The notes beneath the pieces were generated by a model. That model saw nothing but the letters and a program-made list of their open reading frames with translations, was not told the DNA's origin and did not search any database. The position numbers and the translations under genes were made by a program. A DNA stretch of 64,000 nt from Palauibacter sp965207805 (GTDB lineage Bacteria > Gemmatimonadota > Gemmatimonadetes > Palauibacterales > Palauibacteraceae). Shown in pieces: positions 1-8,716 of the stretch. The stretch lies in the NCBI GenBank assembly GCA_965207805.1, contig OZ242312.1:3596001-3660000 (forward strand). Reading direction: 5' to 3'. Every line of letters starts with the position of its first letter. Position 1 is the first letter of the stretch.

Positions 1-682
1 AGTGCGGCACGGCCCTCTTGAAGACGGTCGAATCCGATGTGTAGTAGGCATCAACGTGAGCGCCGCGGTTCTCGGCATAGAGGACATCGAAGAAATCCCA
101 GACGCGGCTCAGATGCTCCGCATGCTCCTCGCTGAAGGCCGGGCCGATGTCGGAGAACACACGAACGTTGGCTACCTGGTGCGCGTGCGGATAGTCGGAG
201 GACAACGTCCGGAGCCATTCAGGATCCGTGTCGGGGAACGTGACCGGCGGTCCGGGGGGCGGTAGCGCACGAGAGATGGCGAATGCCAGAGCCGTGTCCG
301 AGGCCAAGTCCAGCGTCCGCTCGACGGACGCGAATTCCGCCGCCGTTGCTCGAACCGTGAGCCGGCCTCGTTCCAGGGATTCCAGCACGTAGCGGCCGTG
401 ATCGTCCGTCGTCGTCTGCCGTCCGGCTCCAAGGCCACCGACGACTTCAACGACGGCGCCCACGACGCGACCGTCGGAGCTCATTACCGAGGGCCCCGAC
501 TCCGGATCGGCCCACCCGTGACTGATCGTGCCCGTCAGCGTCCACCGCGCGGCTACCGGTTGCGGAGGGGGAGGCGGAGGCGGCGTGCCCGCCGGGGAAT
601 CGCCGCAGGACAGCGCCACGCCAGACATGAGCGCCAACACGGCTCGGCGCCCAACTACGCCCGGTGCCGACCCTATGGACAT
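1..682 (-). CDS. Lipoprotein with carboxypeptidase-regulatory-like domain, 3' end outside window
   Basis: The reading frame is open from an ATG at 682 to the window edge (227 codons). It is preceded by GGAAGGA a few bases upstream. The N-terminus has RRAVLALMSGVALSC, a short signal peptide with a lipobox cysteine near residue 26, followed by a proline-rich linker. Residues about 45-120 read as a beta-sandwich of the carboxypeptidase regulatory type (GAVVEVVGG...TTTDDHGRYVLESLERG). The part after residue 145 (NVRVFSDIGPAFSEEHAEHL) is unrecognised. The gene starts 19 bp after the stop of the LRR metalloprotease gene, so the two probably share a transcript. Inferred role: an outer-membrane-anchored, surface-exposed protein of unknown activity. 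Confidence 0.8.
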   Translation of the reverse strand, partial: MSIGSAPGVVGRRAVLALMSGVALSCGDSPAGTPPPPPPPQPVAARWTLTGTISHGWADPESGPSVMSSDGRVVGAVVEVVGGLGAGRQTTTDDHGRYVLESLERGRLTVRATAAEFASVERTLDLASDTALAFAISRALPPPGPPVTFPDTDPEWLRTLSSDYPHAHQVANVRVFSDIGPAFSEEHAEHLSRVWDFFDVLYAENRGAHVDAYYTSDSTVFKRAVPH

Positions 683-701
683 CGGTCCTTCCCGTGTAGG
701 T

Positions 702-2531
702 TCATCTTCTCCACGCCTCCGCGCCTGGAATCCCGCGGCTGAACAGCACTTCGATACCCTGACCGCCGATCTGCCCCACGGCGTCCGCCGCCGACTGAGC
801 CCCGGGCGAGAGATCCGACAGAAAGCCGCGAATCTGACCGGTGCGGGGGTCCCGCAGGATGGCCATCGGCTGATTCGTGGTGTCGTCAAGAGTGGCAGAT
901 CCGCCGGGGCCGGACAGCGTGATGCTCGCCAAGCTCTCGGTCCATGCGGGTTGCACGGGCAGGGCAAACACGAAGCTCGAGCTGCCGTCGCCGTCGGTCC
1001 GCCTGGGCATGGAAAAGCTGAACGCGAAGAGATCGGCGCCGTTTGTGCTTCGCCCTGTGACGACGTAGTCGCCGGGAGCGCCAGGTAGCGCGGGTGCCGC
1101 ATCGACGACAAACGCCGGTTCGAGGAACGGTGTGCCGTCGCCAGTCACGCCACCCCAAAGGAGGAGCGCTTGCTCGCGAGCGGCCGCGGTCGCTGGGGCG
1201 GCGCCACCTTCGTCCACAGTCCGATGGCGGAGGGCTCTGGTGAAGTGATAATCGCTAATCCATTTGTCCATGAAGCCCTCACAGTAGGACATGACGTCGG
1301 ACTCCGAAGGCGACACCAGTCGCCCGGTGTCGAAGTGGTATCCCCAAGCTCCTGTCCGGCCGTTCGCGTGCGGGAACAACTCATCCACGCCGCCTGCCCC
1401 GCAGCCCGATGGGTGACGAAGTCCCATGTTGTGTCCGAGTTCGTGGGCGATGACGTATTCCGACCGACCCTCGAATGGCGAATCGACCCTTGCAAAGGTC
1501 GTCCGGCCCGCCTGGCGAGCCAGGCCGTCTATCCCCGCGACCTCACCCGTCATCGTTCCCAGGTAGTGCCCGCGCTCGCCCTCGAGGATTCGGATGGCGT
1601 CAGCTTCGCGGAGCAAGGCGTACGCGTTGTTGTGCGAAGTCTCTACAGGGTCATGCGCGGTGATAACCATTTCCCCGACAGGAAGCAGAGTGCGCGTCAT
1701 GCCAAGCAACTCATGGCGGTCCGGGTCTTGAGCCATCGCTTGGGTGATATCCAGAACCCGCGAATCGGGTTTCGGGCGCCACAGGAACGGAATCACGGTA
1801 AGCTGAAACGTGGGCATGGCCGCTACGTCCACCGCGAGGCGCCCCGCCTCCGGAATCCGAGAAGGTATCCCGAGCGCCGAGAGGTCCAGCGTACCCTCCG
1901 GATCGATCTCGACCACGACCTCCAAACCGGGCTGCACGATCTCGGGAGGCATCTCGGCGTTCGCTGAGAGCGACAGGTCGCTTTCGTCAACTTCGGCCGG
2001 AATCGCCCGTGAACCGGCCGGAATGTCGACCACGTGCGTCTCGGCGCCGTCCAGATAGAACCACGCGCGCACGGGCGGAATATTCGCCTCCGCCCCACCC
2101 TCTGCCGTTACGAAGGCGCGTAGTAGCGCCGGCTCCCCAGCCACCAGCGGTACCGGGAACTCTCGCGATTGTATCGCCTGCGTGAATACGACCGGTACTT
2201 GTCCGCCGTCGCACAACGGGATCCAGCGTTCCGGGATCTCTTGGAGCCACATCGTAAAATCCGAGTCGGCGGGCGCGCACAAGCCGGTGCCTTGGGCCAG
2301 GAGGCTTTCGAGTCCGTCGATGGCGGTCAGCCCGGGCGGGAGGACTCCCGACAACCCGGCGTTGTTTGCCAGCCACAACCGTTCGAGGGAAGCCAGCCCT
2401 CCGAACTCGACCGGGATCGGGCCGGAGAGATCGTTCGCGGTGAGTCGCAGGTCCGTCAGGTCGGTGAGGCTCCCGAGCTCGGGCGGGATCCCACCCGTTA
2501 GCGCGTTCCATCCAAGGTCCAGGTACGACAA
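702..2531 (-). CDS. LRR plus metzincin-type zinc metalloprotease, 5'-truncated
   Basis: The 609-codon frame starts with three or four plant-type leucine-rich repeats (for example TGGIPPELGSLTDLTDL). It then has a beta-rich region and a metzincin zinc site HELGHNMGLRH at about residues 363-373, followed by a Met-turn-like SDVMSYC near residue 414. Known metzincins use the three histidines to bind zinc and the glutamate for catalysis, so proteolytic activity is likely if the protein is made. The only start codon at the front is a TTG at 2531, in the middle of an LRR. The frame stays open upstream to a TAG at 2583-2585 with LRR-like sequence (VPPELGNLS) but no start and no signal peptide. I read it as having lost its 5' end at an AT-rich palindrome. 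Confidence 0.75.
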   Translation of the reverse strand: MSYLDLGWNALTGGIPPELGSLTDLTDLRLTANDLSGPIPVEFGGLASLERLWLANNAGLSGVLPPGLTAIDGLESLLAQGTGLCAPADSDFTMWLQEIPERWIPLCDGGQVPVVFTQAIQSREFPVPLVAGEPALLRAFVTAEGGAEANIPPVRAWFYLDGAETHVVDIPAGSRAIPAEVDESDLSLSANAEMPPEIVQPGLEVVVEIDPEGTLDLSALGIPSRIPEAGRLAVDVAAMPTFQLTVIPFLWRPKPDSRVLDITQAMAQDPDRHELLGMTRTLLPVGEMVITAHDPVETSHNNAYALLREADAIRILEGERGHYLGTMTGEVAGIDGLARQAGRTTFARVDSPFEGRSEYVIAHELGHNMGLRHPSGCGAGGVDELFPHANGRTGAWGYHFDTGRLVSPSESDVMSYCEGFMDKWISDYHFTRALRHRTVDEGGAAPATAAAREQALLLWGGVTGDGTPFLEPAFVVDAAPALPGAPGDYVVTGRSTNGADLFAFSFSMPRRTDGDGSSSFVFALPVQPAWTESLASITLSGPGGSATLDDTTNQPMAILRDPRTGQIRGFLSDLSPGAQSAADAVGQIGGQGIEVLFSRGIPGAEAWRR

Positions 2532-2574
2532 GATCGAGAGGTTGCCGAGTTCCGGCGGAACTACGAGAAGATTT

Positions 2575-2601
2575 GTAAACTGCTATATAGCAACAGTTTA
2601 C
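2575..2601. repeat. AT-rich inverted repeat at broken 5' end of LRR gene
   Basis: Arms GTAAACTG (2575-2582) and CAGTTTAC (2594-2601) surround CTATATAGCAA. The TAG that closes the LRR frame on the minus strand lies inside it. Base composition changes sharply to AT-rich from about 2570 to 2660. A related palindrome with the same GTAAAC/GTTTAC core occurs at 8283-8301 beside the mob genes. It could be an operator or an integration scar. Confidence 0.5.
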
Positions 2602-2730
2602 ATTACAATCCGCTAGCTACGTACCACTTACGATATGCAGAAATGAGCGGGATTGCATACGACCGCATCGGAAGTCAGCGGACGATTTTCGGGACGCTTG
2701 AAAGCAGTCGAGTGGTCCACCGAGGCCCCT

Positions 2731-4068
2731 TCACCGCACCTCGACGGGCAGCCTTCTCACCACCACGCGGGACACGTCGAACTCTCCGAGTTCGACGAAC
2801 GCCGCCAACCCGTCCGGGCCGAAGGCGTCCGGCATCGCGGTCGCGCCGGAGGGATACGTTCCGACGTACTCGCCCCCTGCGGTCATAACGTCGATCGGTC
2901 CGTCGTCGATCAGTTCGTCTCCCCGACGCATCACCCAGATCCGGCCTTCCCAAGTGGCGGAGAGGCTCCGCAGAACGGGAATCTCGTGATAGAAGGGCGG
3001 GTCCACCAAGGTGAAGGAGGGCAGCCGAGAAAGTGAAGCTGTCGTAGGCGGTGTCCCGCTGGAACCCGTCGGTATCGAAATCGCATTCTGGGCGCGCTCG
3101 CCCCGTAGCTCCCTGTATCGCTCCTCGATCCTCGGCGTTACCGGCTCCGGCCGGAAGGGCCGGGTGAGGATTCGTGCCACACTTCCCGTCGGTGAAGCGA
3201 TCTTCAACGCATATGCGGAGGAGTCCGAATAGACGATGCCGCCGTTTGGAAGAACTCCCATCAGAAGTTCGGGTTCGAAGGTCGATGGCCTCGCAATGCG
3301 GCCCAGCCTCTGATTTAGATCGGCATTGCCGCCCTCGAGCGTGACGTTCGATGGACCCTCGAAGAGGTTGCGCGCTTCGCGCGGTGGGAGCCAAGCCCGC
3401 ACCACGGTGTCGACTTGGACGGCCTCAGCAGCGAGGTCCAAGCGAGTAATGGGCCGGTTGGTGGGCTGGTCGGCCCCGGCTCCACCGATGCTCCTCGACA
3501 TACCCCACCACGTGGCGTAAACCGCGCCGCCCAGAGGATCGGGTTGAATGGGTGCCGAAACCCTGATGCTGGGGCCCATGAAGGCACCTCCCCCATCCCC
3601 GAGTGCCTCTGCCGGGGATCGCACCATCCGTACGAACCTCCCCGACGGATCGAAGATCTGGTAGGCCGCGTGACCCATGTCGCTCACGATGGTCGTGCCG
3701 TCCCGCAAGACGGCGTAGTTCATGGGCATATGGAACTCACCCGGCCCTTGGCCGGAGCGACCGAACTCGCGGACAAAAGCGCCGGTTGCGTCGAAGACCA
3801 AGATGCGTAGTTCGGAGAACATCCCTCCGGTGCGGTCGAACACGTACAGGTTGCCCTGTGCGTCGAAGGCCACATGGCTCACAGTGCCGAGCAGTTCCCA
3901 GGATTCTCCCTCGACCGCGCCGACCCGATAAACCTCGTTGAAGTCGGAGTCGATCCGTTGATCCCGGCCCGTTACCTCGACGATTTCCTGAGCGAGGAGA
4001 GCAGGGGACGCGGCAAGGACGGCCACGAGAAGGGCCGAAGAGACGGGGACGAACCGGCTGGCCTGCAT
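2731..4068 (-). CDS. 6-bladed beta-propeller (NHL-like) exported protein
   Basis: I chose the ATG at 4068 (MQASRFVPVSS) because GGAGAGAA lies just upstream and a clean signal peptide follows (ALLVAVLAASPALLAQ). The body repeats NHL-like blades such as VAFDAQGNLYVFDR, ILVFDATGAFVREFG and GQGPGEFHMPM, the usual pattern of the exported 6-bladed beta-propeller family common in Gemmatimonadota and Bacteroidota. The protein is 445 residues and probably periplasmic. Its ligand is unknown. The gene is monocistronic. The 260 bp to the divergent restriction gene at 4329 should hold both promoters. Confidence 0.8.
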   Translation of the reverse strand: MQASRFVPVSSALLVAVLAASPALLAQEIVEVTGRDQRIDSDFNEVYRVGAVEGESWELLGTVSHVAFDAQGNLYVFDRTGGMFSELRILVFDATGAFVREFGRSGQGPGEFHMPMNYAVLRDGTTIVSDMGHAAYQIFDPSGRFVRMVRSPAEALGDGGGAFMGPSIRVSAPIQPDPLGGAVYATWWGMSRSIGGAGADQPTNRPITRLDLAAEAVQVDTVVRAWLPPREARNLFEGPSNVTLEGGNADLNQRLGRIARPSTFEPELLMGVLPNGGIVYSDSSAYALKIASPTGSVARILTRPFRPEPVTPRIEERYRELRGERAQNAISIPTGSSGTPPTTASLSRLPSFTLVDPPFYHEIPVLRSLSATWEGRIWVMRRGDELIDDGPIDVMTAGGEYVGTYPSGATAMPDAFGPDGLAAFVELGEFDVSRVVVRRLPVEVR

Positions 4069-4328
4069 CGTGATTCTCTCCAGTGAGTCGGATGGGAGTC
4101 GCAACGACCAACTCGCGATACCACCGGTTGGACGCTCTCCGGCGGAGTGAGGTTGCCCCCCACAATGTGCCCGGATCGTCCCGGCTGTCCAGCGTGCCGG
4201 GGGTCCGATGCACGCAGCGTTGCGGAGACTGCCGCTCTACATGGGACGGTGCGACGCGCTAGATTCGGGTATGATACCGATCCACGGAGGGCGACTTCAT
4301 TTGCGAGACAGACAAGCAGTGAGCGCCG

Positions 4329-5066
4329 ATGGCGATTGATCTTGCAGACCACGAGAGAAAAGCGCGCGACGCGGTCAGGACGTTCTGGAGGAGCCGTGAG
4401 CGGGCTCGGCGGAAGCAAGCGGACACGCGCCTGCCGGACCAAGGGGAACGGGCAAGCGTGACGGCGGGCAAGAACATGGATGGGTTCATCGAACTCGTTG
4501 TGGATCTCGTGAGGGCCAACGGTCTTCAGAATGCCTCGATACACTTGGAACGCGCCCTTCTGACCCTTCCCGGCTTCTTCCGGCCCACCAAGCTGTGGGA
4601 TCTGATTGTGCTCAACGAAGGTCGTCTGGTGGCGGCCATCGAACTGAAGAGTCACGTCGGGCCGTCGTTCGGAAACAACTTCAACAACCGGGCGGAAGAG
4701 GCCATCGGTAGCGCGTGCGACTTGTGGACGGCCTACAGGGAGGGGGCGTTCGGCGACCACCCACGACCGTTCGTGGGTTGGCTGATCCTCGTCGAGGACG
4801 CACCGGGCTCCCGGAGCGCGGTGCGAATCCGGTCGCCTCATTTCCCGGCGTTCCCCGACTTCGAGGGTGCCTCCTACCTGAAGCGGTACGACTTGCTTTG
4901 CCGACGGCTGGTCAAGGAGCAACTCTACACGACAGCGGCGGTGATCTCGTCTCCCAGATCGGCCGCCGAGACGGGAGAGCACGGAAGCCTCTCGGTGATG
5001 TCGGGGCTGAAGACCTTCGTGACCTCTCTGGCGGGTCACGTAGCCGCCGAGGCGGCCCGGACCTGA
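4329..5066 (+). CDS. XhoI/PaeR7I-family type II restriction endonuclease
   Basis: At 245 residues the protein has the length of PaeR7I. It keeps the family landmarks: GERASVTAGKNMDGFIEL near the N-terminus, the catalytic block AAIELKSHVGPSFGNN (E-x-K), NRAEEAIGSACDLWTAYREG, and RYDLLCRRLVKEQLYTTAAV near the end. Enzymes of this family cut CTCGAG, so that specificity is inferred by family only. The gene is convergent with a methyltransferase gene that ends 10 bp away, which makes a complete type II pair. Confidence 0.9.
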   Translation: MAIDLADHERKARDAVRTFWRSRERARRKQADTRLPDQGERASVTAGKNMDGFIELVVDLVRANGLQNASIHLERALLTLPGFFRPTKLWDLIVLNEGRLVAAIELKSHVGPSFGNNFNNRAEEAIGSACDLWTAYREGAFGDHPRPFVGWLILVEDAPGSRSAVRIRSPHFPAFPDFEGASYLKRYDLLCRRLVKEQLYTTAAVISSPRSAAETGEHGSLSVMSGLKTFVTSLAGHVAAEAART

Positions 5067-5076
5067 AGCGCGAAAG

Positions 5077-6102
5077 CTACTGCGCTACAGGCCGCCCGCT
5101 GTTGGAATCGAGAGCCCCGATCCGCACGTCCACCGTGCGCAGCAGGCTGGCAGCCTCGCCCAGCATCCTTTGGACCGCCTTGCCGTGGTACACCGGGTCG
5201 ACTTCGATTCCGATGCTGTTGCGGCCGGTGGCGGCGGCCGCGACTTGAGTCGAGGCCGTTCCGGTAAAGGGGTCGAGCACGGTGTCGCCCACGAAGCTGA
5301 ACATCCGAATCAGGCGATCCGCGAGTACGACCGGATAGGGCGCGGGGTGCTCGCGTGTCGACGCTCCCGGGATGTCGCTCCAAATCTGGCGGAAGTGAGT
5401 CTTGAAGCTGGCCTCTGGCAGCAGGGAGAGCGTCCGGGCGGCTTGGCTCGGCTTTCGGTAGCCGCCCGGCTTTCTCTGCATCAGGATGAACTCGATGTCG
5501 TTTTTGATGACGGCGTTGGGCTCGTAGGGCTTGCCCAGGAATCCGGCAGAGCCTCTCTGCACTTCATGGGCGACGTTGGCGATCTTGTGCCAGATGATCG
5601 GTGCCAGATTGTCGAATCCGATCCTTCGGCAGCGGTCCTGAATCGAGGCGTGGAGGGGAACCACGGCATGTCGGCCGTTTCTCCGCCGCGATAGACAAAC
5701 GTCTCCCACCACACAGATCAGCCGTCCTCCGGGAACGAGTGCCCGATGGCAGAGGCGCCAGACGGCGTCCAACTCGTCGAGAAACTCCTCGTAGTCGGCA
5801 ATCCAGCCCAACTGCCCCGAGGTTCGACGATACTCCTTGAGCGTCCAGTACGGTGGAGACGTGAGGACGAGGTGAACCGACTCGGCGGGCAGAACCGCGC
5901 GGCGCGCGTCCCCCAACAAAACCTGATGGTGTGACGGCACCTGCTCGACTGCGGCGGCGATCAACGCCATGCTCGGCGGATCCTTCGCGAGGCGCGGCAG
6001 ATCGCGGGCGGGGTCGTCCAGATCCCGAAGGGGTTCGGGAACCAAGTCGTCGAGCGGTGGCGTGACGCTCATTTGCTTCTTGGACGCGGAAACGGCGTTC
6101 AT
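5077..6102 (-). CDS. Beta-class DNA methyltransferase, partner of the XhoI-like nuclease
   Basis: The motif order is IV before I: TSPPYW at about residue 83 and the AdoMet-binding DPFTGTAST near residue 285. That is the beta arrangement and fits N4-cytosine or N6-adenine methylation. The ATG at 6102 is preferred because AGGGG lies 5 bp upstream; a GTG at 6108 is in frame. The protein is about 341 residues. It faces the restriction gene tail to tail with a 10-bp gap. Protection of CTCGAG is the inferred job. Which base is modified cannot be told from sequence alone. Confidence 0.85.
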   Translation of the reverse strand: MNAVSASKKQMSVTPPLDDLVPEPLRDLDDPARDLPRLAKDPPSMALIAAAVEQVPSHHQVLLGDARRAVLPAESVHLVLTSPPYWTLKEYRRTSGQLGWIADYEEFLDELDAVWRLCHRALVPGGRLICVVGDVCLSRRRNGRHAVVPLHASIQDRCRRIGFDNLAPIIWHKIANVAHEVQRGSAGFLGKPYEPNAVIKNDIEFILMQRKPGGYRKPSQAARTLSLLPEASFKTHFRQIWSDIPGASTREHPAPYPVVLADRLIRMFSFVGDTVLDPFTGTASTQVAAAATGRNSIGIEVDPVYHGKAVQRMLGEAASLLRTVDVRIGALDSNSGRPVAQ

Positions 6103-6270
6103 CTTCACCCCTGAAGACTAATCTGGACGGATGCGGCCTGTCGATGCCACCGAGTTACGCGGGAAGCCAGCGGCCCGCCCGAGCACGGACTTGACGGACC
6201 GCCCACGAGTGAACGTAAGTTATTGCCATGCAAGGACAAGACTTGGGTACACACGGAACGAAGAGAGAGG

Positions 6271-6585
6271 ATGACTAAAGCGGACCTCGTTGAGGAGGTT
6301 GCCGAGGCGGTCGGACCCCGGCTCACCAAGAAGGACTGCAAGCGAGTGATCGAGGCGTTTCTCGCCTCGGTGCAAGACACGCTCATTCGGGGCGAGGGCA
6401 TCGAGATCAGGGGATTCGGCACGTTCAAGGTGCGAAACCGCAAGGCGCGCACGGCCCGCAACCCACGAACGGGGGAAGCTGTCGAGGTTCCACCCCGCAG
6501 CGCCCCGGTCTTCCAGCCGTCGAGCCTTTTTCTCGACCGGATGAACCGCCCGCACGGATCCCCGGAGGAAGCCGGAAGCTCCTAG
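6271..6585 (+). CDS. HU/IHF-family DNA-binding protein
   Basis: The start is ATG 6271 after AGAGAGAGG; an in-frame ATG at 6223 only adds 16 unrelated residues. The 104-residue product has the full HU fold: MTKADLVEEVAE, the beta-arm region GIEIRGFGTFKVRNRKART and the RNPRTGEAVEVP signature. It bends DNA non-specifically or, if IHF-like, at sites. It lies next to Element I, so it might assist recombination, but it may simply be a chromosomal gene. Confidence 0.9.
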   Translation: MTKADLVEEVAEAVGPRLTKKDCKRVIEAFLASVQDTLIRGEGIEIRGFGTFKVRNRKARTARNPRTGEAVEVPPRSAPVFQPSSLFLDRMNRPHGSPEEAGSS

Positions 6586-6601
6586 CGCGAGCCGCGAACA
6601 A

Positions 6602-6858
6602 TCAGCGGCTTGGTCCGGAATCCCGGGGCGGCCCCGGCCGCCGAATCCTTTCCAGCAGTTGCCGCGTCATCTCCACCTGCTCCCTGGCCCTGCGCCGTAG
6701 GTCCCGGAGTATCCGGTCAAGTCCGTCACCCGCGCGCTCAGCCGCTCGACTTGCCGCTGCAAGGCTTCGACCTGTTCTCGCAACGCTCCGATCCGTCCGG
6801 AGTGCCGCCGCTGTTCCGTTTCGTACTGCTCGGACAACCTTTCCAATGCGGCCGTCAG
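6602..6858 (-). pseudogene. Truncated, frameshifted coiled-coil gene
   Basis: One frame reads LTAALERLSEQYETEQRR...LREQVEALQRQVERLSARVTDL (stop 6667-6669). A second frame continues the heptad pattern as DRILRDLRRRAREQVEMTRQ to a stop at 6602. The two overlap near 6715-6730, consistent with a one-base frameshift. There is no start codon before the sequence runs into the Int1 end of Element I at about 6858. I read this as the 3' remnant of a coiled-coil gene interrupted by the element. A sequencing error could explain the frameshift. Confidence 0.45.
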
Positions 6859-6907
6859 GCGGAGTCGAATGGATTCACATCTGATTGATGTGATTGACGT
6901 TACGGGA
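6852..6907 (-). mobile_element. Integrase-side end of Element I
   Basis: Reading toward the int1 gene: a possible 7-bp core CCGTCAG (6852-6858), 12 bp, GGATTCACAT (6871-6880), 19 bp, TTACGGGA (6900-6907). Exactly the same spacing occurs at the ends next to Int2 and Int3. The far end of Element I was not found. Confidence 0.55.
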
Positions 6908-6954
6908 ACATACGATCCAGCTCCCGCCGTTTCGTTCCCGCTGATTGCGAACTC

Positions 6955-8115
6955 TCAGGCGCGAGCCCTCCGGCGGTTTTCCAAGGCCGTCCTGAGCTGT
7001 CCTTCGTCGGCCTGCTGATAACACTGGAGGACCGTTCGCGACTCCTTCCAGCCTCCGAGGTCGCAGAGCACCTTGAGCGGCTGATCCATCAGGTCGCTGG
7101 CAAACTTCCGCCGCAGCGAGTGCCAGCCCCTTCCGCGCTTGGGCTCCAGCCCCGCCAGCCTCTCGGCCCTGACCCACCACCCCTGAGCCACCGCCGGTCC
7201 CATGCACTTCGAGGGATTGCGGGACGCGGGCAGCACCGGAGCTTCCCCAAGTCCGGGATTGATCCGGCGCGCCTCCTTGAGAACTTCGATCGCCTCAGCG
7301 GTGGCGGGCGTGACGTGCTCGTGACCCGACTTGTCGTGCTCGGCCCGCCAAAGGATCGCCCGGCCCTCGAAGTCGATGTCTTCCCACCTGAGGTTGCGAA
7401 TCGCGCCGATCCGGTGCCCCGTCTCGTGCGCGAGCACGAGGGCGACATGGAACCGCCACCCGACCCGCCGCGACACCTTCAGCATCGCTTGGTATTCGTC
7501 CTCGGTGAGGACGACCCGGTTCGGGTTCCTTTCCGTGGGCTTCTTGAGGCCCTTCAGCGGGTTCCTGTCGAGGAGCAGGCGGCCCCGGTCGTCCCTTGAC
7601 CTCGCGGCCCAGTTCAGAACCGCGATCAGGAATTTCAGATCGTGTTCGACCATCCGATCACCCACGGGCTTGCCGCTCGCCCCGATTCTGCCCGCGCGCC
7701 GTGCCCGGATGAAGCGGTCCCAGTCCCTTCGGGACAGGGTGGCCGGGTTGCGGTTCCCTCCGAACAACTGGACGAACATGTGCGTGGCGGCCCGGTCGTG
7801 CCGCCGCGCACGTGCGCCTTTGGTGGGCGTCACCTCCTCACCGTAGATGTCAAAGAGCTTCTCCAGGGTGAGCGGCTCCGGCTCGGCCTCCGCCTTGCCG
7901 TTGGGCTGAAGCATCGCGAAGTCCGCAGCGGCTTCGTCCGCCTGCCGCTTCGCTCTCGCCCAGTCGCGGTGTCCGAGCGACCGGGTGAGCCTTCGCCCGT
8001 TCTCGCGCCACTCCACTTGGAACAGGCCGGTTTTTGGGTCCGGAAACACCCTGACCCTGTTCCGGCCCCACTCGCCGGCGCCGTAGCTCCGGCGGCCTTT
8101 TCTCGTGCGTGCCAT
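6955..8115 (-). CDS. Tyrosine recombinase Int1
   Basis: I start at ATG 8115 (MARTRKGRRSYGAGEWG) because GAGAGGAATCG precedes it and Int3 starts the same way; longer upstream reading is a shadow. The product is 386 residues, with an N-terminal SAM-like core-binding region (FDIYGEEVTPTK...) and a catalytic domain with R235 in HETGHRIGAIR, HSLR at 332-335, W356 in LGGW and nucleophile Y366 in VLQCYQQAD. All catalytic positions are intact. The gene points out of the element toward its end at 6858. It probably integrates and excises Element I. Confidence 0.9.
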   Translation of the reverse strand: MARTRKGRRSYGAGEWGRNRVRVFPDPKTGLFQVEWRENGRRLTRSLGHRDWARAKRQADEAAADFAMLQPNGKAEAEPEPLTLEKLFDIYGEEVTPTKGARARRHDRAATHMFVQLFGGNRNPATLSRRDWDRFIRARRAGRIGASGKPVGDRMVEHDLKFLIAVLNWAARSRDDRGRLLLDRNPLKGLKKPTERNPNRVVLTEDEYQAMLKVSRRVGWRFHVALVLAHETGHRIGAIRNLRWEDIDFEGRAILWRAEHDKSGHEHVTPATAEAIEVLKEARRINPGLGEAPVLPASRNPSKCMGPAVAQGWWVRAERLAGLEPKRGRGWHSLRRKFASDLMDQPLKVLCDLGGWKESRTVLQCYQQADEGQLRTALENRRRARA

Positions 8116-8137
8116 CGTTCGATTCCTCTCGTTCGAT

Positions 8138-8153
8138 GGACTGCACGATCTGC
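8138..8153 (-). promoter_or_regulatory. 16-mer in int1 leader, possible integrase arm site
   Basis: GCAGATCGTGCAGTCC on the minus strand, 22 bp upstream of the int1 start. The same 16-mer is in the leaders of Int2 (16892-16907) and Int3 (52832-52847) and at the far end of Element II (36129-36144); a 13-bp version is at 36617-36629. Confidence 0.5.
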
Positions 8154-8282
8154 GCGAATGAAACCTCGCGACGACGGAGCGCGTCGTCCAGAGTTGGGCG
8201 TCCCGGCCGGCGTTGGCGCGGGCGCGCCACAGGGGCGCTGATTTCTGCGGCTTGTGGAGGAGCTTGTGGAGGAGCCAGATGT

Positions 8283-8335
8283 GTAAACGCTTCACGTTTA
8301 CTCTGGCTGGGGGATGCCCCCCAGACCCCCTGAAC
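8283..8335 (+). other. Candidate oriT upstream of the mob genes
   Basis: An inverted repeat GTAAACG/CGTTTAC (8283-8289, 8295-8301) is followed by a GC hairpin CTGGGGG-ATGC-CCCCCAG (8307-8324) and then ACCCCC. It sits 37 bp before a MobC-like gene and the relaxase gene, the usual place for a nick region. Function is inferred from structure and position. Similar layouts occur at 16223-16320 and 19040-19099. Confidence 0.45.
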
Positions 8336-8371
8336 GACACTTTCGCGCGCCACCAAGGGAGGCTGCCCGAC

Positions 8372-8716
8372 ATGCCCCGTCCCCGGAAGCCCGAGGCCGA
8401 ACTTCGCAGCCGCACGATCGGCGTCCGCGTCAACACCGCGGAGGCCGCGGAGATCGCCGAGCGGGCCGGAGCGGCCCGCATGACGACGACCGGCTACATG
8501 CGCCGCAGGGCGCTGGGGCAGCCGGTCCGCGAGGCGGTCGTTCTCCGTCTCGGCGCACGGGAGCGCGTCGAACTTCACCGGATCGGCGTGAATCTAAACC
8601 AGATTGCCCGCGCCCTGAACTCCGGGGCCTCCGCTCCTTCCGGGACGCTGGAGGCGGTCGAGCGGGTGGGCGAGCTCGCGGCGGGTCTCCTGAGCGGGGA
8701 GGCGCTGGACCGGTGA
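8372..8716 (+). CDS. MobC-like relaxosome accessory protein
   Basis: The 114-residue protein has an N-terminal ribbon-helix-helix-like segment (SRTIGVRVNTAEAAEIAERA) and the MobC-type block HRIGVNLNQIARALNSG. Such proteins bind oriT and help load the relaxase. GGAGG lies 9 bp before ATG 8372. The stop overlaps the GTG start of the relaxase gene (TGA in GTGA), so translation is coupled. Confidence 0.8.
   Translation: MPRPRKPEAELRSRTIGVRVNTAEAAEIAERAGAARMTTTGYMRRRALGQPVREAVVLRLGARERVELHRIGVNLNQIARALNSGASAPSGTLEAVERVGELAAGLLSGEALDR

Noticed and set aside
3972..5039. A 355-codon minus-strand frame opposite the XhoI-like nuclease
   Set aside because: Shadow of a recognised restriction endonuclease gene and of the beta-propeller gene's 5' end.
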